DNA of 64,000 bases from Diphasiastrum complanatum (GCA_029204225.1 CM055107.1:8613472-8677471), one strand, 5' to 3'. Numbered from the stretch's first letter, positions 1 to 12,199 are shown. Notes: a model not told the origin generated them from the letters alone. A program made the numbers and translations.

Positions 1-2890
1 CTATGAAATATTGTGGGGGCATGAACTAGTTGTCTCTGGAATATAGCCCCCTTGGTTCGATTCATCCACTTCAAATTGCATAAGGCTTGTTCCTTGTTGC
101 ACGTACCAAATACCGTTGTTCACTGTAGGTGACATAGTGACATTGGGATTGACTTTCCAAGTACAAGTTATATCACTAGCACAAAACCACATGAATTGAT
201 TTGTGTATCCATTTTGATGTTTTCTTGTCCCAAAAGAACTAGGTGCCATTCTTGATTTGATCAACTTGTTGCAGCGTCCTCTGCCGGCAGCCTTCATACC
301 TTGACACTTGATTTTGCTACCGGTTCTTAGACAACGAATAGTCCACCAGCTGTTGTTTAGTTTTCTTTCTCATATATCTTCGCAAAGTTGTAGACTAGCT
401 TGGCCCGTCATGTCTGGAGGTGTATTTGAAAATCCTGATTGATTGCAATCTGGAAGATTGGATTTATTTTTTTGAGAAACCTTTTCCACGTATTCTATAT
501 GTGGACGATGAGACACGTTCTCATTATCAACATTTCATTGGTGTGCTGGTCTTTTGCGTCTGACAGTTTGAATTGGTGCATTAACATCTTGGTCTTGCCT
601 GGTCAAGTCAATATGCTCAACAAACTCGTTAACTCTTTCAGAGAAGAAAGCAGCCACAATTGAAGCTCTCCTTCCTGAGCGCACTCTCTCCAACAGATTT
701 TGAAGTGTCGGACCTTGACCAATGTATTAGCCAGCCAAGAAAGACTTCTCTCGTGTACTCTGCAATATTGCATTAGCCAAATCTCCCACTGCAGCTTCAT
801 AAATTGTCTGTTTAGAACTGTAGTTGTCCACTCTTTGCCAAACACTATGGACCACCTCAGACAAATTTGTCGTTGGCACCTCTGCCTCATCACCATGATC
901 CACCTCAGACAGATTTGTTGTTGGCACCTCTGCCTCATCACCATGATCCATCATCTGTGGCATATAGAATTGTTAGTTACACATATCATAGGAATCCAAT
1001 TCTACTGCAACAAATTGAACCAGGAAATACAACAACATGTAAAGTATACCGTGACAACAAATTTTCTCCATCTATGAATTTGATTTTTCTACCAAGCAAG
1101 CCAGCTCTCCAATTCATTCAAGCGGTTTTTGTATGCATTGCCTATTTTCCACCATGTAGTAATTTTATTATAAATCCCATCTACAGCATCAAGATCTGTT
1201 GCATCTCGCCACTGCAAGCACAAAGCGACATGATCGTCTCTAAACAATGGCTTTATGTACTTTGTAGTGTGTTTATTCACACTATCCATAAAAATGAAAC
1301 AAACACGATCTTTCTTTTCCAATCATCGGTGTGTTAGCATCATTTCCATAAACAATGCGCACAACATTCCAATTTGCTTGTGCCTCATATGCCATAAATC
1401 CCCGAAATGTGACTGGATCGCAGAAATGGTCAGACATAACACGATTCAACAACTCCCAAAATAGCACTTGTGCTTGAACATCTTCAACTTTCATATCACA
1501 TATTGCAATAGTTTACATGGATTGGTTTCTGCAAAACAAAGTGCACAATGGATAAGCTACTTAGTTGCTATAATACTGAAAAGCAAGAAATGTAGAAATT
1601 CATACCGTATGTCATATACATGGGCAGCCATTGTGACCCAATCTTTAATTCGGTGTACATGATCAAAACAACACCAAGATCTTGCTAGATCATTCCTTGG
1701 TAGAATTCTTTGTACAAGTTCCACTCCCGACGTTGGTCCAGTAGTTGACATCTTGAAAATATGACATCTATCTATTTTGTCATGCAACTGTCTAGGGAAC
1801 AATGATCCATGGAAGAACTGGTATGCACAATGTTCTTTTAAATATAGGAATGAAGTTATTTTATGGGATAGATCGACAGGCTGCAATTCTTTCCTTGCCA
1901 ACGTTATCCATTTTTTCAGTCTACAATAAGTAACCATCAGAAAACTTAAAGATATACAGATATTTCAAGCCCAAATGACATGTTAGAGATTTATGCATGC
2001 CCATACCTTCGATTGTTTGTAGTGGGTTCAATCAAAGACAACAATTCATCTAGCCTTGTAGAATCTATAGGAGATGTCGATGATGTTGCCAGCAAGTGAT
2101 CTGAAATCAACTCTTTGGCCAAGTCCTTGGAATTCTCTTTGGTTTATGCATAATGTTCTGAGAGGCCTTCTTCATCACCGGATCTTGTGCTTTCTCCATG
2201 TTGACATATAAATCTCCAACATCGAATTTGTGATCATGGAAACCCAAGTGTATGACCATTTTAGTGTATCTCGTGTCATTTGGAATACAATAGTAAATCT
2301 TAGCTGTATAATGACTTGCACAGTAGGGTGGATGATTACAATGTTGACAATAAATAACTGCAATTGATATTACGACACTCAAATGCGCCACCACACATAG
2401 ATAAACGAACCACCCCTGGAAATCCCTACATTGTGGAGGTTGTGTAGCGAATCTAGTTGTGACAGTCAAATGCTCTTTGCATGCCCTCCATGCCTGTCAT
2501 GTGTGATGGTGGAAACTCAAATAGCTGATCTCCATTGTATTCTTTGCTCATTTCCTTCACTTCTCTAGGAGCTCCACAAACTTCGACGATCTTTCGCAAC
2601 TTGCTTGATACAGGCAACATTTTGAACAGTTTTAAAATTGATATCGAAGGCTGAATAACATGAGTTTTATCCACATTCGTCCCCATAATGTGAGCAACAT
2701 TCTCATCCTCACTAAAGATGGTCAAGGTTAAATCAACTTGTTGATCCATGCTTGTTGATGGAATGATTCTTGCAGATGTAACAACACAAAATGGACGGAG
2801 AATCACGATTCCAATGGTATGTATCACATTTTTATCTTTATCAACCATTGCTCCACTGAAATTAAATGAAAATACTGCTATAAAAGACAT
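1..2890 (-). pseudogene. MULE-like transposase relic
   Basis: Several minus-strand ORFs in different frames form one colinear decayed protein, read from about 2890 down to 1. At 2107-2469 there is a cysteine/histidine cluster (CQHC, then YCASHY) ending in an HLGFHDH block. This resembles the C-C-H-x-H plan of WRKY-GCM1 zinc fingers, which are known at the N-terminus of many MULE transposases. At 1282-1494 comes FMAYEAQANWN followed about 20 residues later by CLFHF, the spacing and wording of the late part of a MULE transposase core. The frame then shifts near 1300 and continues at 1089-1322 (KHTTKYIKPLF). Stops and frameshifts make it non-functional, although some breaks could be introns. The family call rests on motif resemblance only; the element runs off the left edge of the window. 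Confidence 0.5.
847..942 (-). repeat. Two 48-bp in-frame tandem copies in the MULE-like relic
   Basis: Two near-identical 48-bp units (847-894 and 895-942) encode two copies of a 16-residue acidic stretch (HGDEAEVPTTNLSEV) near the C-terminus of the MULE-like protein. The unit is a multiple of three, so the duplication kept the frame. Confidence 0.75.
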
Positions 2891-2899
2891 ACAAATTTC

Positions 2900-3918
2900 C
2901 TAGCTAGTACAAATCATCATTGCTCCAGTGGAATTTAAATGAAATTCGGCTACATTATTAAGGTGATGGGATATAGCATGCCCAAAGTTATCATCTATAG
3001 TTAAGAGGCCATCCTACCGATTTTGAAAAATACTGCTATCCAGGTAAGCTATCCACATCCTATGATTTGGCTGTGTACCACATTAATAACTTTGGTGCTA
3101 TTCCCCAAGAGAAGACACTTAATGTATAGAAAATAAAAATCAAAGGACAGGCCTAGCTGCTAATTTGTCAGTCAATCAATGTTCATAAAAGAAAGCAAAA
3201 AAAAGATGTAAAACTAATTTAACGTAAGTAACATTTTAAATAGTTTATAAAACTAAAAAGGCCCAAAATGCCCTGGGTAAGTGACTCCAGCATTTGTGTG
3301 TCTCATGGTGCCTAATGGGATGTCCTAAACAAAGGTCCATCATGGAGTAGGTTTTTCCAACACCAATGCAAATTCAAATTTGTTAAATTCTTTTGATGAA
3401 CTCCCTAAGACCTTTGATGGTCCCATTTGACGAAGCACTTTGCTAGTTTTATATACTTAGCATAAAAACATACTTAACAAATACATGGTAAGAGTTCACT
3501 ATAGGAGCCTTAATATGTTGGTCTCCATAGAATCTAAATATAGCTCCAATTGAGAAGCTAGGCATTCATATGGCCAATGTCAAAGTTCAAAGTAGCTCTA
3601 GGAGAATATATTGGTGTTTTATCAACATTTAGCTCACATAGAAGGGGTGCACCATAATAACATACTTAACAAGTACCTTGATAGCTTTTAAAGGGGTGTA
3701 CCTTAATGTTGAGTCTCCAAAGAATCTAAATATGGCCAATGTCTACATAGAAGGGGTGCACACTCGAGCATGTTTTTCAAGGTGAAGTGTAAACTCTAGA
3801 GCATCAAAACCCTAAACTGAACTCTTTGAGTGTTTTGGATTCTCGAAGTTCTTGGAGTGCTTTCTCTTGGAGTCCTTCGATCTCGTTTAAGCTCTAGTTT
3901 GAGGTAAGAAACTCCAAG
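2900..3918. other. No gene seen; diverged short duplications
   Basis: No convincing coding sequence. Between about 3480 and 3770 a few phrases recur with small changes (for example AGAATCTAAATAT with ATGGCCAATGTC, and TAGAAGGGGTGCAC), so part of this stretch was duplicated locally. It leads into the palindrome cluster. Confidence 0.4.
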
Positions 3919-4063
3919 CTATTTTTCCTGCCTTGCGAGCTCAAATGTACTTCGATGCCATCGTTTCTTGCGAGCTTCAGCTAGGCAAAATTTTTTTGCC
4001 CGGCGCATTGCTCGCTGGCTGCAACTCGCAAGAAGTTCAATGCTCAAATGTAATTCGATGCCA

Positions 4064-4131
4064 TCGAACTTCTTGCGAGCTGCAGCCAGGCAAAATGTTT
4101 TTGCCTGGATGCAGCTCGCAAGAAGTTCGAT
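4064..4131. repeat. Best-paired palindrome of the cluster
   Basis: This 68-bp copy is almost perfect: from ATCGAACTTCTTGCGAGC to its complement GCTCGCAAGAAGTTCGAT around a TGT centre, with one mismatch near the GCCTGG/ATGC part. As RNA it would be a single stem of about 32 bp. Confidence 0.8.
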
Positions 4132-4159
4132 GCTCAAATGTATGTCATCGTAATTCTAT

Positions 4160-4735
4160 GCCACATCGTTTCTTGTGAGTTGCAGCCAGGGAAATTTTTT
4201 TTGCCTGGCTATAGCTTGCAAGAAGGCTCCAAGTTGCCTAGCATGCGTCTGTTGCCTAACATGCGACTGTGGCAAAGCGCATGGATCTGTCTGGCTGGAT
4301 CTGTCTGGCAATGCTCCTGCCTAGCATGGATCTCTGGCAATGCATAGGCTCTGTTGTTGTCTACAAATGGTTTGTCCATGATTCTCTAGCTTTTGCTATT
4401 TCCTATGAGATATTGAATAAGTTCATTGAGATGCAGCCAACGAGCAATGCGCCAGGCAAAAAAATTTTGCCTGGTTGAAGTTCAAATGTACTTTGATGCT
4501 GAAATGTAATTCGATGCCATCGTTTCTTGCGAGATGTAGCCAAGCGAAAAAAATTTGTCTGGCTGCAGCTCACAAGAAGGCTCCAAGTTGCCTAGCATGC
4601 GTCTATGGCAATGAGTCTGTTGCCTAGCATGCATGCGTCTATGGCAATGTGCATGGATATGTCTGGTAATTCTCTAGCTTTTGTCCGTGATTCTCTAGCT
4701 TTTGTTATTTCTTATGAGATATTGAATAAGTCTCT
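4160..4735. repeat. Locally duplicated block (about 350 bp apart)
   Basis: The sequence AGAAGGCTCCAAGTTGCCTAG near 4222 recurs near 4575. Both copies are followed by CATGCGTCT, a TGGCAATG phrase, GGAT(A/C)TGTCTGG, then ATTCTCTAGCTTTTG and TATGAGATATTGAATAAGT. The two copies, each with a palindrome at its head, are diverged tandem duplicates with small indels. Confidence 0.65.
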
Positions 4736-4987
4736 GCGACGGGAATGAGATATTGAATAAGTCTTTGATAATTTGGCATAAATTACCAGTAGTCCTGTGA
4801 TTACAGTAGCCATGCCAGTCTCTGCGACTTGAATGAGATCTGGAATTAGTTTGCAGTGATCAGCTTCCATAAGAATTTTCAAAAGTTTCTCGTTCTGCTC
4901 TTTTAGGGCTGCATCAAGAGGAATCTCTGGATAATACGTAGATAGTAATTTTTTTTCAACTGCTATATGGTATGGAAACTCCAACAT
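4712..4987 (-). CDS. Short hypothetical ORF (91 codons)
   Basis: An open frame of 91 codons with balanced composition, including EIPLDAALKEQNEKLLKIL (a likely amphipathic helix) and a hydrophobic stretch GMATVITGLLVIYAKL. I do not recognise it. Its 3' end overlaps the duplicated AT-rich block, so the last residues (TYSISHSRRRDL) are repeat-derived. It may be an exon fragment of a captured gene or a chance ORF. Confidence 0.15.
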   Translation of the reverse strand: MLEFPYHIAVEKKLLSTYYPEIPLDAALKEQNEKLLKILMEADHCKLIPDLIQVAETGMATVITGLLVIYAKLSKTYSISHSRRRDLFNIS

Positions 4988-5639
4988 CCCTCCACTTATT
5001 TTTCAAGCAAAGACTAACTAATTGTCAGTAGCTGCAACCAGACGAGTTGCAGCTAGGCAAAAAAAACTTTTTGCCTGGCTGCAGCTCAAATGTCGTTCGG
5101 AGTAGTGAGATAGTGGGCACTTGTCAAATGTCATATTCATTTGTAAACATATTATGAATGCCAAGGTTGACACGAGATTGTCAGAAATAGATTTGCCTCG
5201 AAAAATTTATGGTCGATCTGTCCTAAAATTTTAAACCACAAAACCCACACAACTCAAACCTTTTCAGTTATTAGGAACATATATTCAAAAGCTGAATGGA
5301 TTATTTAAAATAAAATCTTATTCATTACAGGAGTTTTGAGCACCAAAAGGGCCTTTTGTCAAGATGTTGTTTTTGACTTTTCAACTATTCGACGTACACT
5401 TGGCCCAGTTATATATTTACACTTGTGAAAGACCGTAACGTTGTTGCCAGTCGATTTCTTTTTTGAAACTTTCTGGTCATATTTTTATACAATTCAAAAC
5501 TCTCGTCGGGCAGGGTCCTGACTTGTGATTGGACCGTAATTGCTGCCCGTGAGTTTCCTAAGTCCTGGGACCTAACACTTGTGGTTAAAGTAAGTCTATT
5601 TTGATCTAACCGTAGTTAGACTAACATATATGATTTACG

Positions 5640-6965
5640 AAAGACCGCCAACATTTATTACAAATTTGGTTATTTATTTTCATACTGATTCAACTACATT
5701 TTGTTTCAGACTCTGTTGTTCATCTTCTTTTAGCTTTGCAATGGCTTCCGGAAGCCATAGACCACGAAGCAATATTGTCTCAGTTTCTGTTTGTAATGAA
5801 AAAGACTCTGATGGCTCTTGGATATCACGTATCTATAGAAAATTTCACTGGGTTCTCATGCATCCCTCCTCAAGAGGTGTTTTTGGTAAGAAGAGAAAAT
5901 CAAATATGGATAATAGTCATTTTTGGAAAGGTAGAATTTTAGACTTCAAAAATTTCACCCGGTGGTTGATCCATTTCAGAGGTCTTGATTCAACATGTCT
6001 ACATGCATAAGGAAATTAGAGTGGAAGGCGTAAGTTCAAATGACAGACTCATATGCAATTGTAAGTTTTGGATAATTTTTTGCTTTGAGCTTTGCATTAA
6101 TCATTTAGACGTGTATCTGAGTATTTAAATGACATATAGTTTTATGGATTTGTGCAGATTTGTATCCATCAAGCATAATCGAATGGCAACTTATACAATC
6201 CCTTGTCGGCATCATGGACGTTATTCATTCTAATATTGGTCTTCTGCAATACAAGAACCGCTCCACGAGAACACTTTTGGATTCTTGTATTTTCTTCAAT
6301 GATTCATTTTACACACCATCCAGTTTAGGTGGAAAATTAGAGGCGATATCATTACCCTCTTTCTCAAGCGAAGAATGGATTCCTCCATATTCCACCTTAG
6401 TAGAGAGCTTCCGATCAAGGTTTTTTATAAACATTCAAAACTGTATGAAATGTAGCACAGGTTCAAAAAACAATAGATTGCATTGGTTTTTGCCTATTGC
6501 AATTTTTGTTGATTTTTTTGTTGAATGTAATATTCGTAAAACAGTGACAATGTTATTTGTAGTGATTTAACAGACAATATGTTATCAAGCCTCCTTGATG
6601 ATCATTGGAATAAAAAGAGTAATGGCAATATTGAGTGCATAGTTAATAGATCGTCAATGAAATTTAGATATCTTACAGAAAAACAAGTGTTTTCTTTAAC
6701 ATTTTATTATAGAAGATGGTCCAAAGTTGGCAATGGATGGAAAGCATTGGATTAGGATTTTATAGTGAATCATCAAGATCAAATAGAAACTCAAGTGAGG
6801 AAAAATAATTCTACTCTTACAACAATTGAGGTGGAAGAAGATTACACACTCAATCACATTCGATCAGAGCTTACATTGCTGCAATATGATATTCCTAAAC
6901 ACTTCTGTTTTCGAGTCAACGAGAGATTGGTAGGTGTATGTGTATTTATTCCAGTAGACATTTGA
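5640..6965 (+). pseudogene. Decayed gene of unknown family
   Basis: Successive plus-strand frames look like pieces of one protein rather than chance ORFs. 5736-5942 contains LPEAIDHEAILSQFLFVMKK and FTGFSCIPPQEVFLVRREN. After a frame change the reading resumes as GGLIHFRGLDSTC. A possible intron ends at the CAG near 6157, and 6160-6480 carries PSSIIEWQLIQSLVGIMDV, LLQYKNRSTRTLLDSC and LPSFSSEEWIPPYSTL. 6680-6755 gives FYYRRWSKVGNGWKALD. 6800-6930 gives TTIEVEEDYTLNHIRSEL, which has the strand-helix pattern of a ubiquitin-like fold, and then a GTAGGTGTATG donor-like site. I do not recognise the family. It could be the N-terminal part of the protein represented at 55.2-56.3 and 62.2-64 kb, but nothing in the window links them directly. 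Confidence 0.35.
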
Positions 6966-7400
6966 AATGACTTTCAATGATTTTATTTAAACACCACCTG
7001 AGAATCCGCACCATGGAAATTCCAACACCTGTGCCAAGCCTAGACTCCTGCAAATACAGCCAAATGCATGAAAGCTATAGATAGCTTATCCATGCTCGTG
7101 ATGGTAGATGCCTCCCCATCGATGCCAATGTCCAAAACTGGCCCCCTGTTGTAATGCCAACCTGTACTCCCAAATGAGCACACCATGAAGTCATCGCCAT
7201 CAGTGTCCCCTGCAATAGATCACCAACAAAACACCCATCATGGTGCTTGCCCTCCGATCACACCCGTGTGATCTCCATCAGCTCTTCAACCTAGAGCTGG
7301 CCCTCAAAGCTTCACGGTTTGCCCATTTGTGTTTGCAGCTTTCTAATTCCATCATGAATTCCACCTGTAAGTCTTGTCCATGCCAATGACTCAAGTCCAA
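6966..7400. other. No gene seen
   Basis: Mixed-composition sequence with no long frame and no recognised motif. It ends at the left LTR of element 1. The 5 bp next to the LTR are TCCAA (7396-7400). Confidence 0.4.
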
Positions 7401-8497
7401 TGTTCACTATCTCACTGAATCTGTGAACACGTTTTTCTCTTTTTGTTGCTTATCTCTCTTGGATTACCTCTATTGTTATGGTTCTTTGTGATTATTCTTC
7501 TCATTAGAACGTTTACAGAGCAGAAGCAACATTCAAGGATGCATTACGTATTTCCCAACCTATAAGTGGGTAACTCAAATCCGATACTCATCTACATGCA
7601 TACACTAGCCATGCAACCATCTACAGCTCAAACAGATCAGCATTCGGCACAGAGAGCAATCCTACTACTAACTACTGAATCAAAGAACAATCAAGAACTA
7701 GAATAGCTACTGAAACCAAAACCAGATTCAAGAAACCAGAAACAAGATTCCTAACGGCATTTAACAATCTAGGAATCAAGAAACATATATTACTTGATGT
7801 CTAGATTATCCAAGATCAAGAACTAAAATGTCAAGACTATGCAAGATTTACACCACATTTCTAGCCTCTATAGTTTACTTGAATGCTGATTTCTACAAGA
7901 TTCCACAAGCAAGAATCGAAGCTAATCCACAACTAAGCAAGAACAAGAAACAAGAATCTAGATAATTCACAAGCAAGGAATCAAGCATGCTCATAGAAAT
8001 ATCACTCAAGATCATTGCCATGAACAAGGAGCTTAGTGATCTTCAAGAACTCATGGAGGATCCTCTTCATTAGCTCAAGAGAACTTGAAAATACAATCAA
8101 AAACTCCCTCACAAGAGAGGGGGGCCCTTAAATAAGCAAGAAGGCTGCCCATGTGGAGCCCATGTGGCAATTCCACTAAATTAGAAATTACATGTGGAGT
8201 TTGCCCTTCCACTAGAGGTCACCATCAAAAGGTGGCTCACTCTTACTATTTCAAGGGGGGTCTACATTTATTACAACTATTCAAGGAAATGTTACTAGCT
8301 CCTACATGGTCATTCCTTCTTTGGGATACACCACGTAGGCTCACATAGTTAATCACTATCTTCCTAGCTAGTATTTCCTTGGCTCTCATGCTCGGCTCTC
8401 AGCTTCTTCTGCTGTCTTCCTTTTGAGACCTCTTCGGTCATGGGTGAGAGATAACTTATGTCTTCAGCTTGGCTTGGTACTAGGGAATCGGCTAACA
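7401..8497 (-). mobile_element. Gypsy element 1, 3' LTR (minus orientation)
   Basis: This 1097-bp stretch is the reverse complement of 30670-31768 with scattered substitutions. It has the TG..CA ends of an LTR: TGTTCACT on the plus strand at 7401 and GGCTAACA at 8497. On the minus strand it is preceded by a purine-rich tract (8498-8512), so it is the 3' LTR of a minus-strand element. A CTTATTTAAGGG box near the middle is a plausible TATA region. Confidence 0.9.
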
Positions 8498-8515
8498 TTA
8501 TCCACCCCTAATCTG
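8498..8515 (-). other. Polypurine tract of element 1
   Basis: On the minus strand, ATTAGGGGTGGATAA directly precedes the TGTTAGCC start of the LTR. Position and composition fit the plus-strand primer (PPT) of an LTR retrotransposon. Confidence 0.6.
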
Positions 8516-8726
8516 TTGCAGGACCCACTGCAACACCGGTGATGTCTTCCGCTTGGCACTTGGAAAAGCGTGGATTTTCGTTCGCTTCCGTAAAACCAGG
8601 ATTCAAAATTGGAAGTCCCTCAATTGGAAGTCCCTCAATTGGCCGCTACATACCAGCCCTCTTGAGCACTTCTTGTGAATCATGTTCGCCTCGTCGTCGT
8701 GTCGTCTGCTTTCGCTGGCTCATCTT

Positions 8727-11700
8727 CTAGCCCAGGGCTTCAGAAACTTGGAAGCGGAGCTTACTTTCAAAATTAAGGGGCCCCAGATATTCTCTTATTT
8801 TTTCTACGACGCCCATTTCCTGCCAGTCTTCCACCATGGTCACATAGCGTGACGACATGAAGGCCGCTCTGTATAATAGCCTGGCCATCATCTCATGGTC
8901 TTCTTCTGACTGGAGGGCTGTGTTTGGGTTGATCCTAATGGGATCCAAACCTCGATCCCAAAAACATTCTTGCTGCATCAGGAAGGCCATGGATCTGCAA
9001 TACTCGGCACTTTCCTACATGCAGAGATCGGCACTCGACTTGTATTTGTGCCCGAATTCTAGTAACTGTAGTCTCAGATCATCCAGGGAGGTTCTCTCTG
9101 TAATTCCCGGAATGACTAGCTAGTTTACTAACTCCACTTGAGGCTTTTCCACTGGCCATGGGTTTTTGTGTTTGAGTGGCATGTAAAAAGGATCCACTCA
9201 CTTCCATGTCGGTGCCCTCAAATATTCCTGGAGTCGCCTGCTATCCTTCAGCACTTTGCTCCGCCATTCTGACTGCAGTTGTAGTGCGGCCACGATCTCG
9301 ACCCTGGGGGAGTATTGGCTTTGATAGATGTCTTCTTTGCCGCCCCTCATATTGGGAGGGTATTTTCTTTCAAATCGCTCTGATTCCCTTGTATCAGCCA
9401 GTTTAGTTCTAGGCCGGGTAGGGGAAGTTGTCCTACGCGGCTGGGGCGGCCTTGCCAGATAATCATCAAGGGCCTTGGTGCCCGTGTCTTTCTCATTTGC
9501 TCGCTCGCTTGTCGACGGCTCACCTGCACCCGTGTCTGGCCTGGGTGAGAATCTTCTTGTCTCCGGTTGGTCAGCCAGGAAGTCATCATCGGCTCTAATG
9601 TCTGTGTTAGTTTCTGGAAGGTCGGGGATGGAGTGATCTGGGAAGAGAGGTACGGGGGTGAACGGTTTAGGAGGAGGTAGAAATAATAAATTATACGCAG
9701 CACCGTGGGAGTGGAGTTGTTGGAGGAACTCGTCCTGTCGGGCCTTGTGGGTGTCAACTGGACCTTTTGATGGGCCCATTATTTAACTAGGAGGTGATGA
9801 AGAAAGGGGAGATGAAAGAATTGGGTAAGTTGGAATGAATGTTTCAGAGAAATTAAATGCAGAGTAGGAGGAAGGGTTAAAGGTGGGAGGGGGTTGGGAA
9901 AAGCTCATGGAAGCAGCACTGGCTCTCTGGCCACCTGATCCTGAGCTACCGTCTGATCGGTGGGTTTGCCTATCATGATTTCCTGTTCCATCATTCCCAT
10001 CATCGTCCTGTGGCTTCGTTACATGAGCACCTGCTTGGGCCTTGCACGTCGTGTCCCATAATTGGTTCACCTTGTCCAAGACTTGTTGTAGGGCCTTCGT
10101 TGTTTCTTCAAGATGCTTCTAGGACTCCAGGATGATCTTCTCTTATTTCGCCACAATGTTTTCAAAAAAAAATTTATCGGCCTCCCGCTCTTGGATCAGC
10201 CTTATGTATTTCTCCATCCGGATGACTGAGGCCTGTGGGGCCTGGATTTGAATGTCCTCGGGCTTGACTGGAGGAGCATTGATTGTCATTGCACCCGATG
10301 ATCCGTCTCGTACTTGGTCGATTTGGACCATCCGGTGCTTCAGTTGCTGTTGGACCTCTTCCAAGGTGGTTTTCAGCCCGGCCATCATCGATCTGCTTTC
10401 TACTGCCTCTTTTTCTTTTTCTTTGGCCATCCTTTAATATCGTGCAATCTCTTGGTCTTGATGTTGGACCTTACTTTCTAGAACTTGATGTTGGTTCACC
10501 AACCAATGCATGTGGTAGCTCGTTTCGGATAGGCCAATCATTGAGCGTTTGGCTGCTTCAGTGAGCTTTTCAGGGTTAGAGAGGGTTGGGTACTGATCTG
10601 GGGTGTGGGATGGTGAGGCTAAACCAAAAAATAGACGTAGTGTTAGAACTAAAGATGGAGGTGGAGGTGGAGGTGTCTGACTTCTTCCTAGTTGCCTCCC
10701 CTTTTCTGGTTCGTCATCGCTTATCTCCATCAAGTCCGCAACATCAAAATATTGAGATGTGTCCAATATGTGGACTTGTTGGGCCTGGGCTGCTCTCGTG
10801 TCTTGGGGACTAGATATCCCCACTCCTCCCCCCCCAAAACTTGTGCCAGTGGTGATGTTGGTGGCGTTGGCGTTGTAATCAGTGTGGGTGGGGTGGTGGC
10901 CTCATATGGCTGACTTGGGACTTGAGGTACTGTCGTGTCAGGTGCCAGTGTGGATGTAGTTGCTCCATCACCCCTGTCGATGACATGTGAGGGTGACGAC
11001 TATTGTTGTGATGCTGTGGATGAGCTGCCACCATCTAACGTGGAACCATGTGAAACTGATCCCACCGGTGATGTCCTCCCAGCTTGAAGCTTCCCTTGTC
11101 TTTGTTGTTGTCGTGTACCTGGCAACTGAGCCCTTGAGGTATCTGCATGTGGAGCTCCGAAGGTTGCAGCTGCTTGTGGATTCTGGGGTGGGCTTCTTGG
11201 CTTGTGTACCAGAGGGAGGATACTGGTATTGACTCGTTTTGCCTGGGACCCTGATGGTGAAGTTGTCCTTGCACGCTTGGGCTTCTTGTGTTCAATGGGA
11301 ATATCCCATGCCTTGTCCGCAAGCTGCAGTTGTTGTTGGAGCTTTGGCCCATTTTGTACTTGACGCAGAGTGATATCTGTCATCAAATATCCCAATACCG
11401 TGATAGGCTGCTTGTATGCACTCATGAAGACAATTCGAAGCAAACTATGCCCAATCATAGAGGTTCTGGGCATGCAGTCGTGAATTTGCCATCATGTGAA
11501 ACAGGGACATGGGTACCCTCAGCACTTTCATTCGAGGCTTCTGTGTGCATTTGGTGAGATATGCACATGCTGCTTGAAGTTGTTTGTCGTTGATTGCTTC
11601 CAGTCTGTACCCATCCTTGTTCTTCCACTTGGTCATAGAGGGATCAATATATTTGAAATATGTCATTTGCTCTATCTTCTGGAGTGTCCTTGTGATAGTG

Positions 11701-11760
11701 TTTGGCCCTCGTGGAAAACCATAAGGTTGCAAGTCAGCTGCCGAAAAGGATACATTATAG
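8727..11760 (-). pseudogene. Long 3' ORF of gypsy element 1 (function unknown)
   Basis: Located between pol remnants and the 3' LTR in the sense direction. 8727-10823 is one frame, interrupted by only a few stops (10434, 10143, 9783, 9198), preceded by pieces in other frames at 11000-11473 and 11445-11732. N-terminal block near 11640: KWKNKDGYRLEAI. Then a basic, low-complexity Ser/Pro/Gln linker (PKRARTTSPSGS), an acidic spot (LMEISDDEPEKG), and a coiled-coil region (AKEKEKEAVESRS, LEEVQQQLKHRM). The C-terminal block has WRSKVLKDSRRLQEYLRAP, VDPFYMPL, and DRGLDPIRINPNTALQSEED. The N- and C-terminal blocks match the element 2 ORF at 17-20 kb in order and wording, so this is a shared retroelement gene. 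It resembles the position of env-like or additional ORFs in Athila/Tat-type elements, but I see no signal peptide or membrane anchor. Confidence 0.65.
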
Positions 11761-12199
11761 ACATAATTCCTGATAGGGGAAACTATGATCTGACATGATC
11801 TTGCCGTGGTATGATAATTTCAATATGCCATGTGTACCAGACAGGGGCTTTGATAACTTGTCAAGATAGGGATCTGAAATTTGATTTCCTTGAAGAAGGA
11901 CTCCGCCTGTTGGTACTAGGTCTGCATCTCTGTAAGGTCAAGCTTTCACGGTTGGATGTCAAGCTTGCTTGCTTCAGGATTTAGCAACAAACTTGAATAT
12001 TGGCAGAGGGCCCTGTTGACAATGCTTGAACTATCTGCCGCTACAATAGTCGATGTCACAGTCGATGTTACAGGCAGCTTGAACACCATTTGACTTGCAA
12101 TGTGCTTACTTCCTCATAAAAGCCAGGCTCATATTCCATCACATTCAATGCGACATGAACACTACTTCTTCAAAATACAGAACAACCAATCACTTGAAT
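11761..12199 (-). other. Spacer between pol remnant and 3' ORF, element 1
   Basis: Broken frames only. Part may be the diverged start of the 3' ORF. No integrase core motif is visible, so the integrase of this copy is deleted. Confidence 0.4.

Larger units (their letters stand above)
3960..5095. repeat. Cluster of about six short palindromes (TTGCGAGCTGCAGCCAGGCAAAA type)
   Basis: A 45-70-bp inverted repeat recurs at about 3964-4035, 4064-4131, 4169-4224, 4433-4480 (partial), 4522-4579 and 5043-5088. Each arm reads roughly CTTGCGAGCTGCAGCCAGG, meets an A/T loop (CAAAA..TTTTG) and returns as its complement. Copies are followed or preceded by TCGATGCCATCG or TCAAATGTA. The copies differ by substitutions but keep the pairing. 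They could be a tiny fold-back repeat that multiplied locally, or the product of tandem duplication of a block containing one hairpin. Confidence 0.75.

Noticed and set aside
10252-11557. Plus-strand ORFs opposite the element 1 3' ORF
   Set aside because: They are antisense shadows; the minus strand carries the conserved blocks.
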